The notes under the pieces are model-generated. The model did no database searches. It saw only the letters and a list, made by a program, of their open reading frames with translations, and was not told the origin of the DNA. Positions 1-12,400 of a stretch of DNA of 64,000 nucleotides are shown here, in pieces. This stretch comes from Boletus sp. NGJ (Eukaryota > Basidiomycota > Agaricomycetes > Boletales > Boletaceae). The translations under genes were made by a program, and so were the position numbers. The stretch is from contig JAGTXK010000055.1 of the NCBI GenBank assembly GCA_019096195.1, positions 2,232,001-2,296,000 on the forward strand. Reading direction: 5' to 3'. Position 1 is the stretch's first letter, and the number at the start of each line of letters is the position of its first letter.

Positions 1-489
1 CGCATCTCATGACTGCGTTGGCAGGGGGTCACTATGTTAACAAGATGGTTCACCTACGTGAGAAGAATCAGGAAACAGATCACCTTCACTCAGAAACGGC
101 TGGTGTCGTCCAAAGGTGGCAGCATGCGGCTATGAGTGCGCTGCATAAGCTACGTTCTCGCGTACACTACATGGATCACTTCAATATAACCGCACGAGAG
201 CACATGAGTGGTGTTGATTGCTGCGATGGAAAGAGGATTCGGCGGGGGAGTAGTTGGAATGGCAAGAGTGGTCATGAGAAGACCTACAATGACGATCTGC
301 TTGTAATTCATCCAGTTGTGGATGGAAGATTTCAAGACGTGGCGAGGAGCTAGTTAAATGCATGGTGTACAGTGTAAATGTAATGACCGCCAACTTTACC
401 ATCCGAATGCAGTGTCATGAGTCTGCAATGAGAAAAATGAAATCACCCGCGCCATGGCACTATCGAAGGGGAATAACCACCACAATGTT
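1..489. other. No supported gene
   Basis: Short open frames exist on both strands but none shows a recognisable domain, a believable start context or linkage to splice sites. It lies downstream of the minus-strand membrane-protein gene, so it probably holds that gene's 3' untranslated region and terminator, and perhaps the edge of a gene outside the window. Confidence 0.4.
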
Positions 490-1221
490 CTACTCTACTG
501 AAGGAATAGTGACTTCAGGGACTTGGACTGGTGGTGGTGGGTCGCCAGTCAAGGTCCGACTATAATGTGTCAAGATACCGATGGATGAGCCAATGCCAGC
601 GCCGCCTAAAACCACTTTAAAAGAAGCGTGAGCGGGTTTTGTTTGCTGGAACTCGGATCCTACTCACAGTTTATCGTACTTGCTCTCCTCCAAAATAGGG
701 CGGGGGTGAGGACGGCAAAGAGCAAGGCACCGATGGTGGAATGGTCGTCCCCCCGCAACGACGCGGTCTACAGGAAGGTGAGTACGAAGCACGCGAGTTG
801 ATTCAAGGAGAACGTACGTCGTAGGCGCTACGGATGTGCCTGTTTCTGACAGTGACCTCACTGGAGTTGGCGGACCGGACATATTCAAACCCTCCACCCG
901 TCGCGCATCCTGTACCAGCATGAACGAAAGCACAAAATGAGTGGGTAGAAGCTTACCAACTGCTCCTCCGACCCAAGTCGCGCGTAGGAAGCGATTTATG
1001 CTGAACTGAGCTCGGCCTTTGCGCGCGAGTATGAACACCGTGTATGCTGGCGGTGTGAGCAGGGAGAACAGCTGGTACCCCTTGGTCATAGACCGCCGCA
1101 CAAGAAACTCCACGTCCGCTGCATGGGGACCCTCGGTAGCCATCTCGACGGCAAGCGACTTTGAGTCTTTGACGCCTTCGTTGTCGCTGTCACTGTCGGC
1201 GTCGACGAGGTGGTGTATCAT
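490..1221 (-). CDS. Small conserved multi-pass membrane protein, unknown function
   Basis: Four exons can be read on the minus strand. The first encodes an acidic N-terminus (DADSDSDNE) followed by a hydrophobic stretch (residues ~50-65, LFSLLTPPAYTVFILARK) and a basic turn. The third carries a second hydrophobic segment (IGALLFAVLTPALFWRRA). The last carries a glycine-rich helix GAGIGSSIGILTH and a proline-rich tail ending PSVE-stop at 490-492. Introns are ~45-60 bp with GT-AG ends (e.g. donor near 957, acceptor near 912). The start at 1221 keeps the acidic leader; an internal Met at 1143 (MATEGPH) is an alternative. The hairpin-like pair of membrane segments plus a GxGxGxG helix suggests an organelle membrane protein, but I recognise no named family. 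It is head-to-head with the acidic-protein gene, 110 bp between the preferred starts. Confidence 0.65.
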
Positions 1222-1331
1222 ACCACGTGATCCGCACGGACCAAGCTTGCCCTAAGTCGGCGATGAAAGGCAAGGCAAACGCCGCTCTTTCTTGTTCCCC
1301 GACTCTGTGCATTTCCCTCGCTGCAACTGTA

Positions 1332-4169
1332 ATGTCGGCCTCCTCGTCGATCGATGCGTATGATGCACAAATGCTTGACTTCTCTTCAGACCCGGATGTT
1401 CCAATGAACATCACAGGCTCCGCAGAATTTTTCGCAGAAGCACTGATGGACCACGATGGCCATCTTGCTGCTTCTACTTACGCCGAACACGGCAGCGTAG
1501 AGGTAGACATGGAAGAGTACGTCGGCGATAATGCAGAATACGAAATGGCCGACGAAACCGCCGAATATCAGCGCCCTCACGGGGACGAGCTACTCGACAT
1601 TGAAGTTTATGACGTGTCACACGCACCTTCTCCTCAGCCCCTGCAGCCATCCATCGACGTCCCGATTGGCTCTGAACACCCAGCACCGACATCGCCAGCC
1701 TTTTCGGAGCACGCTTCCCTCCCCGAGGTGCAAGGCGAGCCGGAGTCGGACGCGCATCCCACACCCCTTGATCACCCGCCAGCTGACGTTCCCCACGTGG
1801 AGCCCTCAGCTTCAGAGGGAACTTTTTCTTCGGATTTGGTGCATCCAACTGATGCACCCGATGAAAGCATTCATCCTGCCAGTGAGTCCCACGAGCAGTT
1901 AGGCGGCACTGCCCGTACCGACGGGCAGCCGTTTGAAACGCCGGCCCTTGCTGCGGACGCGGATGATGAGGCAGGACCCCATGTTCCACCTGTCGCTGAG
2001 GAGCACCCCGCTAACTCAGAAGTGGCTCAGCACGAAAACTCAGAGCCACCGACCACTGAGTCAGCGTCTCTTGCAGGCGCTGAAAATGCTCGTGATAGCG
2101 GTCCACCGATCCAGGATAAAAAAGCCGCAGAGCAGGCACCAGTTGCGGAAGGAGAGACCGCTGATCCACTCCATATTTCGGATGATGTTTACATCGATCC
2201 CCCTCCTGCTGTTTTACTGTCTGTTACCGATCTCTCCGAGGCAGGATTTGCATTGTTCAACCAACCCATGGAGGGCGAATCTGGAGAGGAATCTCATGGC
2301 AATCAGAAAGTTTACTCGCTACTCCTTGAGAATCGGCCTACGCTATACTACGAACCTCTGAGTAGCGTCTTTGAGGCGTTACGTCAGGATGAGAGTTTAC
2401 TGTCTCGCGTCCCTCACAGCTTTGAAGGTGAACTCGTACTTGACGCTTACGATCTACAGTTGGAAATTTCTGAGGTCAGTAATACCCTCGGCTGGAACAC
2501 TGCTATATGCTAATTTTTATGCAGGACAACGTGCATTCACGAGAAATTAGTTTACACGATCTCAACATTTTGCACGATGGATCTGACTTTGTAGGACCTC
2601 TCCGACTTCTCCTTCGTGCTATTGTCCCGCGGTTTATCATTCGTTACTACGCACTTCAGGAGCAGATTCAGCGACTGAACGTGGCCGCCGAAACTGGGGA
2701 AGGAGAACGCGAAGAAGGTTTGTGTTACCTTTCGTGGTTACTGCCTGAAAGCTTACATTGTTCCAACAGAACATCATGAACATTATGATACAGGTGAAGA
2801 ACAACCCCAACCTCAACAAGAGGAGGGAGCCAACCACCCTTCGCCACACGCCACGGTCGCTTCGGAAGGCTTGGAGGTACCGCATACCACAGAAGCCGAA
2901 GAACTTGTCAAAGAACCCGTATTTCCTCCAGAATTGACCGAAGAAAATCCACAAGAGAATTATGAACCGGAGGACATTTCTGGTGTTCAAGAACCTGTGG
3001 GCGAATATCATGAAGTTACTGGGGAGGCAACACATGCTCTCGAGGATGAGGATGATTATGAGGGTACTAATGCCGGCGGCGAAGACGAGTCTGCCAAATC
3101 CGAACGTCTAGATGCTGACCAGGTTCGCGATACAGCAGCAGAAGATACCGATGCCCCGGCGACTGTCACTGAAGAGGTATCGGAGTTCGGAAGCGAACAG
3201 GCTGAATATTTGGAGTATGTTCAGTCGGAGGAGTATGACGAACGATATGGTGAGGATCTTCCAGAGCGAGCCGGAGGGGCCTCCATTGCCCAATACGGCG
3301 AACCTCCGCACTATGAGGAAGAAGGAGAGCAAGATACATCTACAGCAGTGGATGAAACCCAGGCTGTTCTGCCCGATTCGGATGAGGATGAAGAGGACAA
3401 ATCTTCGGCTACCCCAGTCCCTCCCCGCGCGGTTCTTGACACCGAACTGAGTGAGCTCGCTGGTGACAACGCCACGAATGAAGCGCTATCACGTATGTCT
3501 ATTCATCGCGCTGTCTCTCTAATGTTACTGATGTACCGTCTAACTTAAGCTAAGCAAGAGAAGTCGGTCCCGAGTAATAAAGAACTCGCGATCAGCGAGT
3601 CCACGAATGAAGTTGTCCACAGTGAGTATGCTTTCCGAACGGCTCAGTATATTCGTCTAATGAGATGTTAGCAGAGCAAGCATCAGGTAATCAGGAGACA
3701 TGTGCTGCTCAGGCAAAAATATTATTCTCAGAAATCAACGAGTCTGATTCCAACTTTGTTTCGATACTGGAGCGTGAAGCTGGTATGATTTTAACGATTC
3801 TCACTAGCACTTCCGCTCACAACTATGAAATAGATGCTGAATTTGACCGAACATTCAACCCCGAACAGAGCGGACAGGAAGGTAGTATTGAAGCCACCCT
3901 TCAGCACGATGAGACCTGGGACGAATGGGATGACGAAGACGCCGAAGGGGAGGACGAGGAAGACTGGATAGACCCCGATGCTGCTTCGAATCAAAGTTCT
4001 GTCACCCTTTCGAGTAAAGCGTCATCAAAAAGAAGCTACGACGAGGTAGATCCTAGCGAGGAAGTGTTTGTGGAAGATCCTCGAAATTCACCAGGTACGT
4101 CGTGTGCGTTTCCTCCGGTGTCATGTGTTAAATATCTCTGCAGGCCCAAAACGACCGCGCGTCCAATGA
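1332..4169 (+). CDS. Large acidic, probably nuclear, conserved fungal protein
   Basis: A long first exon encodes an Asp/Glu/Pro/Ser-rich disordered region, then a more ordered core (VYSLLLENRPTLYYEPL ... DAYDLQLEISE). The next exon, after an intron at ~2474-2523, encodes DNVHSREISLHDLNILHDG and a helix-forming basic segment ending in LQEQIQRLN. Later exons return to Glu/Asp-rich low complexity (e.g. WDEWDDEDAEGEDEED) and the last short exon ends SPGPKRPRVQ-stop, which resembles a monopartite nuclear localisation signal. Start chosen at MSASSSID (1332). An upstream in-frame Met at 1227 would add ~35 residues that look like untranslated leader. No enzymatic motif is visible. The acidic composition and NLS-like tail suggest a chromatin or RNA-associated role, but that is inference only. 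Confidence 0.65.
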
Positions 4170-4740
4170 TGTGACGCACCACTTCAGTCAGCGGCTTTGT
4201 CCACTGCTTCGCCGTACTTGCCACTGCACAGTACCCGCACCTCGCACCTGTGCGGTGCTAACTTATTATCTTCGTCCACGTATTCTCCCCACCCTTGTTG
4301 ACATCACATCCATCAGGCATCCACGAGTAAGGTCAAGTACTTTCTCCACTATTTTTTCCGCGTCTTGTCCATCGCATTCCACCACTTGCATTTCATTTTG
4401 TTCGTTGTATCCATGACTGACCTTTTCAGCGTGAAAAAATCGAAGGACATCGGATTGGCATGACATGAGGTTTTGGCACGACGAGGTAATAAAGAAATTT
4501 TTACGGGAGTTGTCAAAAAGTAGAAGCAAATGAGTACATGCAACCGCTTGTTGAATCTGGAAACGGCGATTGCCGGGTGCAGAAAAAGGCGAGCAGATAC
4601 GAGTCAAGGAAAAGCGTAGTTATCGATGTCACTTTACTAGACTACGATCTAACAACTTTCATGTCACTCTAACAAAATTCTCTGCCCACCTGACTGTCAG
4701 TTCAGCCTGATCCCAGGTCATTGTCTTGCCCGGTACGCGA
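4170..4740. other. Intergenic, no gene seen
   Basis: Between the acidic-protein stop and the RPC82 start. Pyrimidine-rich stretches near 4300-4420 and AT-rich sequence near 4480-4520 look like 3' and 5' untranslated regions. Short open frames on the minus strand have no recognisable content. Confidence 0.4.
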
Positions 4741-6974
4741 ATGGCCGACGCAGACACCTGCCGTCTCTGCACTCAGATCATAGACACACATTTCGGCCCC
4801 CTCACAGCAGTAAGCATTTGTACCAAACTTACACTCTGTCCCTCATTCCATTTCCAGAAAGTCGCGTCCGCACTGTTGACCCGAGGTCGGCTATCCCTTC
4901 CGCAACTCGTCCGTTTCACTGGGATGAAGCCGCGGGCTGTGCGCGCATCCATCATCATGCTCATACAGCACAACATTCTCTGGCATGCCCATACGGACGA
5001 CGAAGGTGAAATGCTCGAGTTCAACACGCTCGAATGTCTCTTGCGGCCGAGGTTTGGGCGGTATGTGTGGTTAGCGGAGAACCAGTTCGGTCGGACGGTA
5101 CGTCCCCCTCTGAGTTTCGCGTTCCATCCATTACCATAGGGCTGAGCGGTAGTCGTGTTCCTTTTTTTCCTCTGTTATCAGGGTGCGGAGATCGTACAAA
5201 TTGTGTTGGATCACGGAAAGCTTCGACCACCAGATATCATATCACGACTCTCTCGATACGACCCCAAAAGTGCGTTCTCCCCCGTGCCTTTATTCCTCCA
5301 GCGTGATTCCGACGCTTCCTCCGTGTGTTGTATAGGTTCCAGTACGTATTCACAATCATTGTACAAGCTCGTGTCCGAATCATATCTCAAACCATCCACC
5401 GTCCTCTCTCACAATTCACCACGGGACAAACGGATCAAATACGAGGCTGAAGAAAAGGCCAAGATTTCTGGCTTTCCGACTGCCAAGGAGCTTCGGGAGG
5501 CCAAGATAACTGCTGGGGCGAGGCTTAGAAGAGAAGAGGAGGAGGCGGAAAAAGTTGGATTGGTGTGTGCCTTCTGGGATGCTTCCGTCACTTTGAAAGG
5601 GATTGATCAGTCAGTTTAGAAGCGGAAGGCAAAGGAGCAGCCGAGTGGACGCTCATCCAAGGTAAGGCCGTCCGTGTCCATAGAGTTGCTTGTCGAGATT
5701 GAATCTCTGCTTGGTTGTCGTGGCAGAAAAATAAGGTGGTCGAAGACATGGTAGATGTAAGTGCTCCGCTGTCTTTCCAGAGTAAATTCTCACCGCTTGT
5801 AGAACGAGGTCTACTTTCGGGTGAACTTTGACAAGTTCAACATCCATATGCGCAACAAGGTACGATCCCGCAATGCAAATGCCCCGACCCCAAGTTGATG
5901 AAGTAGACGTAGCTTATTGAGACCGCCGTTGAAGAACGGTTTAACCACAGCGCTGCTCTAGTTATGAGGGCCACCCTCAAAGCGACCGAGTCAAAACAAA
6001 AATCAGTTTCCGAGATACGTTCAGGTATATCAATCTACCTGCCTTTATACTCTGAGAAGGTCGACGACTAATATCTTTTGTTTCGGTTTTTGTTCACAAG
6101 ATCCTACATCTACTGCTGCCATCGGGATGCACATTCCGGACGACGAGAACCTGTCAGAAGGACTTGCGACTACCTCCAAAAAGCCCTCGAACTCCTCTCT
6201 AATAAGAGACTACCTTGGGCTCTTGGCGTGTGCAGACAACCCGACGCCAGCTGGCAAAGCTGCATCCTATATTAGTCTCGGCGACAACAAAGTCAACGTT
6301 GAGTTTGATACCATCAGTAAGCGGTTGAGGAGACGTGTATTAGAAGCGGTGACGAGGGAGCGACATGGGGACGATGGTGTACGGATCGTCAGGCTGTTGT
6401 TGGACGTTGGAAAGATGGACGAGAAACATGTAAGTAGTCCCATTCGACCCAGATCGAGAACCTTTTGACGTCTTGCCTGGCCGTAGATAGCCAAGGTGGC
6501 GATGATGGCCAACAAGGACGTCCGACCGCTGTTGTCCGCGCTCTCTTCCGACTTTCTGATTTCGACGCAGGAAGTTCCAAGGAGTCTAGACCGCAATCCG
6601 ACACGAACGTTTTATCTTTGGTGGGTCATCCCTGGTATTGATGATTCGTACCCTCAGCGGTTTAATGTCTCTTTTTGTCCAGGCACGTTGACTTAGCAAA
6701 AGCGTACTCGGCGCTGCTTGCAAGTCTTTACAAGACGCTGTACAATATTGGCGCGCGTCGACAGGCGGAGCAGGAAGAGCCCAACGTCAAGGCGGTCCTG
6801 ATAAAACGGGAGCGGACGGACGTCGCTGAGAACGCGGGTCTGCTGACACGGTTGGAACGCGAGGTGCTGACGGAGTGGGAGCGGAAACGGGAGATGCTGA
6901 GCGTGTTGGAGATGCGCGTAGAGGAAGCGGTGTTTATTCTGAGAGACCTTGATCTAGGTATGGACGATGCGTAA
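4741..6974 (+). CDS. RPC82: RNA polymerase III subunit RPC3/RPC82 (POLR3C)
   Basis: Subunit of the Pol III RPC82/34/31 subcomplex that acts in open-complex formation on tRNA and 5S genes in the nucleus. Exon 1 begins MADADTCRLCTQIIDTHFGP. After an intron the first winged-helix domain follows (KVASALLTRGRLSLPQLVRF, then KPRAVRASIIMLIQHN), as in the family. Later exons carry VYFRVNFDKFNIHMRNK, ERFNHSAALVMRATL, a central segment with DYLGLLACADNPTPAGKA, a winged helix IAKVAMMANKDVRPLLSALS, the TRTFYLW strand, and a C-terminal coiled coil with LTEWERKREMLSVLEMRVEEA ending in DLDLGMDDA. About nine short introns. The start at 4741 is the first Met before the conserved winged helix. Order and motifs match the full length of the family, so the gene looks intact. 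Confidence 0.9.
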
Positions 6975-7147
6975 ATACAGTGTGTCGTGGTTGAGTACTA
7001 TGTGAGGATGAAGGTCAGACCAGCCACATCGATACTCGAGCTTCGCAGGTTTTGGTTCCCAGACGCCTCGAGGCTTTCACAGCCTTGACGTGCTGTATAT
7101 CACAACTACGAGGACCACACTGCGCTCAGACCAAGCGCTTGCATGAA

Positions 7148-8227
7148 ATGACCACCCAAAGTCGAACAAGCTACTCCATCCACGTAGACGTCGAGGGAAC
7201 CCAACTCCCTCCCCACCCTGGCCCTGGCTGGACCCGTTTCGTCTGCATCTCGGACACACACTCGCGCAAGTATCGCGTCCCGCCCGGCGACGTGCTGTTA
7301 CATGGTGGCGATCTGAGCAGTTGGGGAGAATCATCGCAGCTGGCGACGACAATCGAGTGGCTAAAGTCGCTCGATCACCCCGTGAAGATGTGAGTGCCAG
7401 TGCGTCCACCGATTCGGAGGTTGCTTGTTGTTCGACGTTCCTGTGCGTTGCTCATGGATTCGTATTATAGCATCGTCGCTGGGAATCATGATGTACGTCT
7501 ATCACGACGAGTGCAGAGAGATTCTCGGTTCTGAACAGTGTCATTGACAGCTGTGTCTAGATCAAGAGTGGGGTCAATATGACAGTTGGGGGTTGAATCC
7601 CAATGTCTGTCTCGCTGTCCGGCGGCGTGTCGAAAGCTGTTCTGACGACGTGATGACAGGTGATCGAACAGACTCGAGCGTATGTGCGCAGCCAATCGTC
7701 TTTCGGGCTACATTACCTCGAGCATGAGCCCTTGCACTTCACTGCGCCAACAGGGAGAGTATGGAAGGTGTATGGATCGCCGGTGAGAGCCCGTACTCCT
7801 GGCGCCATGTTCTGTGTTGATGGACTCTTACTAAAGGCAGCCCCATTCTATGTTCAAGGTGCTTTTCAATACGACACTGTAACAGAAGCCCAAGGTGTGC
7901 TCGTTCATATAACCATCGTCTGGTCTGATGATTACCCCCCCTCCAGAAATATACGGTAGAATACCCAACGATACCGAGATTCTTATAACCCATACGCCGC
8001 CGTATGGGACACTCGACAAGACAAGGAGAGGGAAACTCGCTGGATGCCAGACGCTCTCGTCCAGATTGAACGATCTGAACAATTGTCGATTACACGTCTT
8101 CGGTCACATCCACGAGGCTATGGGAGCTCGTGTCGACAAAGTAGGAAGCACGGACATTTCTCGTGTGTCGGTCAATGCGGCCATAGAAAGAAGCGAGTCA
8201 GCGTTTGTAGTTGACCTACAAAACTAG
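7148..8227 (+). CDS. Calcineurin-like metallophosphoesterase (MPPED/239FB-like)
   Basis: A soluble metal-dependent phosphoesterase. Motifs in order: CISDTHS (metal ligands D and H), GDVLLHGGDLS (second metal Asp), GNHD split by an intron near 7495, then ITHTPPYG (His ligand) and VFGHIHE (GHxH ligand pair). This series is diagnostic of the calcineurin-like fold and the spacing is like MPPED1/2 and fungal Ser/Thr-phosphatase-like paralogues. Exons are joined across short introns at ~7391-7470, ~7495-7550, ~7590-7660, ~7784-7838 and ~7895-7945. An in-frame Met at 7052 exists, but MTTQSRTSYSIHVD at 7148 fits better. Substrate unknown: the family includes phosphodiesterases and poorly characterised proteins. 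Tandem with RPC82, 173 bp apart. Confidence 0.82.
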
Positions 8228-8301
8228 GTATCAGATATTTACTTGAAACACATGATTATTACAGCGATGATGAACATAATTCAAGAACCTGACCCCGGGA
8301 C

Positions 8302-9338
8302 TCATACAGCAACTTTGCCCTTCTTTGAGACCTTGATACCCAGCTTGGATTTTAAATCGGGTTTGGGTTTCTTGGCCAGCGGTGCGGTGACGGCGACCTT
8401 TGAGCTGATCAGTTCCCGCGTGGATTCCGGGAGCAAGCTGTGGAGGTCAGGCTCTATGTCACCTGCTTTGCGTTTGACGGTGACGGGTTGGGACGTCGAT
8501 GCTTCGGATGGTGATCCGCTTGAGCTCGACGACGACTGGCCGCCCAGTGGCGCTGGCATGGACACCTTCGAGAAAACCTCCCGCACGAGTTTCTCGTCTT
8601 CCTCCTCCTCCTCTCTCCGCAGTTGATCTTCCTCTGTTTCTAAATCCTCCGCCCGTACGCGCGCAACCATATCAACAGAGTGTCCCACCCGTTCATTTCT
8701 AGCATTCCTGGCACGGATATCTTGTAGTGCATCGAGGATGTCCATCTCGCGTTTCGCATCGACCGTTCGATTCTCGAGGGCTTTCATGGGATTGTTCTCT
8801 TCTTCTTCTAGCCGCGCAAGACGATCCTCTTCCTGACCTCCCTGTTCATCTCTCCATGGCTCAAAGTTACGCGATGCACCATGTTCCGCTGCATAATCGG
8901 TATTCTTTGGGTCTGTCTTGAACGTAATTTCTGCTGAACATAGGGTGCTGTAGATGTGGTTAGTGAAAGGGTGAGAATGATGACCAAGAGAGCCCTCACC
9001 ACTTGATGTAGAATCGAAAGATCTTGATGCCATAGTAGTCTTCTCCGTCGACGGTCTCTTTACGTGCGTTGAACTTTTTACCTTTGTAGATATACTCTCC
9101 ACAGGTGTTACATCGCCTATAGATCTAATTAGTCATATGAGACGGGCGAGTGATGGGTGATTCTCACATGGAGAACGGCGCCATGAGACGGACGACCTGT
9201 TGCGAGTTCTTGGGCCCTTTTCTTCGCGGGATGAGCGAAGGATCAAAATCCGGGGGGAAGTACTTGTTCAATACTACAAGATTGTCAACAAGCGTTGCCC
9301 GCAAAACGTCCAAAACGCATACCTTTTCGTTCAGACAT
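8302..9338 (-). CDS. YJU2: Pre-mRNA splicing factor YJU2 (CCDC94 homologue)
   Basis: Step-I splicing factor that joins the spliceosome with the Prp19 complex and promotes branching. Exon 1 is tiny (MSERK, start codon 9336-9338). Exon 2 reads [12 protein letters not shown] and [18 protein letters not shown]. Exon 3 holds the first half of the zinc site ([20 protein letters not shown]), and the next exon the second half with [21 protein letters not shown]-type sequence followed by [11 protein letters not shown], the hallmark of the family. The C-terminal half is a charged coiled coil ([19 protein letters not shown]) and a Ser-rich, basic tail ending [10 protein letters not shown]. Length is normal for fungal Yju2. 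Divergent from SPT16 with 161 bp between start codons. Confidence 0.93.
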
Positions 9339-9499
9339 GGTTGTGGAGAGAAGGTGTGGATGACGGTGCTGACTAATGCACGCCCTTTGATGAACGCGCT
9401 GTTAAATTTCTGGCTACCGGCGCGCTACACTCCCTACTCCGTCTTTGCTCGACGCCCCGCCTGCCCTCTCATCGCTACAACACACTGTCCAAGGGCAAC

Positions 9500-12400
9500 A
9501 TGGCAGTACAACTCAACAAAACCCTCATCAACGCTCGCCTAAAGAGCATCTACGACGGCTGGAACGTGCGTATGTTCTCGGCTTTGTGCACTGTGCATAC
9601 CCTAACCTTTATCGCGGCCACTTTCCAGAATGCGAGTCTCAATGACGACCTGGGCTCAGTCGCGAACGCAGAAGCGCTCTTGTTGCTTTCCGGGGATCCC
9701 GCGGCTGAAGATGAACCCGTTCGAAAAGGCACGGCGTTCCAAGTGAGTCGGACGTGGGCCCACCAGCGCGGTAGCTGATACGCTCTTGCACAGACATGGT
9801 TACTGGGTTACGAGTTCCCCTCAACTTTATTACTTGTCGAAAAGGAGAAACTTCTCATTCTGTGCTCGGCGAGCAAAGGTACGTGTTGGACTTGGGTGCG
9901 CCGCGTCGTTATCCTAATACGCGTTTGCAATGTCCTAGCCAAAGTCCTACAACAAATAAAAGACGGGAATCCGCCGGTACCGATCGAGATCTTGGTTCAA
10001 GCCAAGGCGAAAGAACCACCGACGGACGCCCTCCCCAAGTTCATCGAGGCCTATTCGACGTACACGCGTGTTGCCACGCTCGTGAAAGAAACTTATCATG
10101 GAAAATTGATCAGTGAATGGAATCAAGGCATAGATAAGCTCGCAAATAAACCGGAACAGATTGACATGGCCCCGGCACTCTCGACTATAATGGCAGTCAA
10201 GGACGAAGACGAACTAGTAAGACTATCAATTGATACCGGGCGATATTTGGATTCTCACACTGTTCTGGCAGAAAATTATCCGTACCGCTGCGAATCTGAC
10301 GTCGACACTACTCATTCACCACATTGTGCTCAAGCTCGAGACGATACTGGACAAAGAAGCCAAGATCACGCACGAACAATTCGCTGGCCAAATCGAGTCG
10401 CGAATAGGAACAGGGGATGGGGAGGGTGCGAAAGGCCCCGATATGAAGGTGTGGAGCAAGGGACGTGGGCTGAGCGAGGTGCGTTCTCGTTCTGATCATA
10501 CGTGTCCATGTGGTGCTCATGAAACCCCATCCAGGTCGATTGGACGGCGACAGAGTTCTGTTACACTCCTATTATCCAATCTCGGTCCACGAGCACCGGC
10601 TACGACCTCCGTTCGACTGCTGAATCATCGACAGACCTTATAGCTCACAAAGGCGTCTTCCTCATCGCCGTTGGGTTGCGCTACAAAGGCTACTGCGCAA
10701 ACCTTGGGCGTAGTATTATCGTCGATCCCTCAAAGGTCAGCACGGACCTTTGCCTCACTAGTAACAGTGCTTGACTCTGCCTCAGGAACAAGAAGAGATT
10801 TACAATCTCTTGGTCTCCCTACAGTCCGAGGTCGTACGAGAAATGAAGGACGGCAAGACACTGCGCGATGTATATCATTTTACCGTGGAATATATCCGGG
10901 AAAAGAAGCCAGACCTGGAGAAAAACTTTGTCAAGAACCTTGGTTCAGGAGTAGGTCCACGCTGTCCAATGTTTCGCAAGGCTGACCAGGTCGTAGATTG
11001 GTATCGAGTTCAGAGACTCGGCGTATCTTCTCTCACCTAAGAACGGGCGCCAACTCAGGTCGAGCATGGTGTTCAATTTGGTGTTGGGATTTTCCGATCT
11101 CATGGACGAGTCTGGAAAGAAGTGAGTCCTCTTTATCATTTCCGACGATTACGTTATGACACATTCGGGGTAGGTACGCATTGCACCTCGTCGATACTGT
11201 CCGAGTTGGTCCCGACAAAGCAACGTTCCTCACTGATGGCGTCAAATCATCAAAAGAAACGCTCTTCTTTCTGAACATAGATGAGGAAGACGAAAAGCCA
11301 TCGAAAACTACCAAGGCGCCTCCGACGAAACCTATCGTCAACGGTTCACCTGTAAAGAATAAGACCGTTGGTGGAAAAGTGTTGCGCAATAAGACGCGCA
11401 GTGCCGCTCAAGAGGAAGTGTTGCAGACGACAGCCACGAAAATCAAGGAGCATCAATCGGACTTGCTTGCAAGCTTGCAAACCGTCGGCCTTTCCAAGTA
11501 CTCGGAGGAAGGAGGTGGGCTTGGTGAAAAGGAGGGGAAAGGGTGGAAGCGGTTCCTCAGCTACAAGGGTGAAGGTGCGTTGCCAAAGGAAGCGGAGACC
11601 TTGAGGGTGAGTGATCGGACGTGTGACATACATTGGACGTTCATGTTGAAGCGACTCAAAGATATTCGTCGATCGCAAAGCTCAGACGATCATCCTACCT
11701 ATGCACGGGTTCGCAGTGCCCTTCCACATCAACACTATAAAAAATGTCAGCAAAAGCGATGAGGGCGACTATACGTACCTTCGCATCAATTTCCAGACGC
11801 CTGGTCAACTTGCCGGAAAGAAGGATGAGACTGTATGCGCAGAATTCCTCTATACATTGTGACGAACTAACACGTCGTTCGATACCTAGCCCTTCGAGGA
11901 TCCTGATGCGACTTTCGTTCGCTCCGTCACCTACCGTTCGCTAGACGGCCACCGCTTTGACCAAATCTCGAAACAGATCACAGATCTGAAGAAAGAGGTA
12001 AACAAGCGGGAACAGCAAAAGAAGGTGATGGCGGACGTCATTGAGCAAGACGTCCTGGTAGAGCTCAAGGGCAGGAGACCTCACAAGCTTCCCGAAGTGT
12101 TCGTGCGGCCTGCTCTCGACGGAAAACGACTACCGGGCGAGGTGGAGATCCACCAAAATGGTCTGCGATACCAATCACCTATGGGTTCCCAGAAGATCGG
12201 TAGGTTGACAGTGGATGGAAATGTTCACAAGAATTTAGCTAATCATGTCTGGGCAGACGTGTTGTTTGGCAACATCAAGCATTTGTTCTTCCAGCCGTGC
12301 GACAAGGAGCTGCTCGTGATCGTTCATATTCATCTCAGGGCACCCATCATGATTGGGAAGAAGAAGGCACACGTGAGTGGGAGTCACTACCCTGTCTGTC

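Noticed and set aside
9-353. Plus-strand open frame of ~114 residues at the left edge
   Set aside because: No domain, no splice context and no coding-like composition. Lies in the 3' flank of a better-supported gene.
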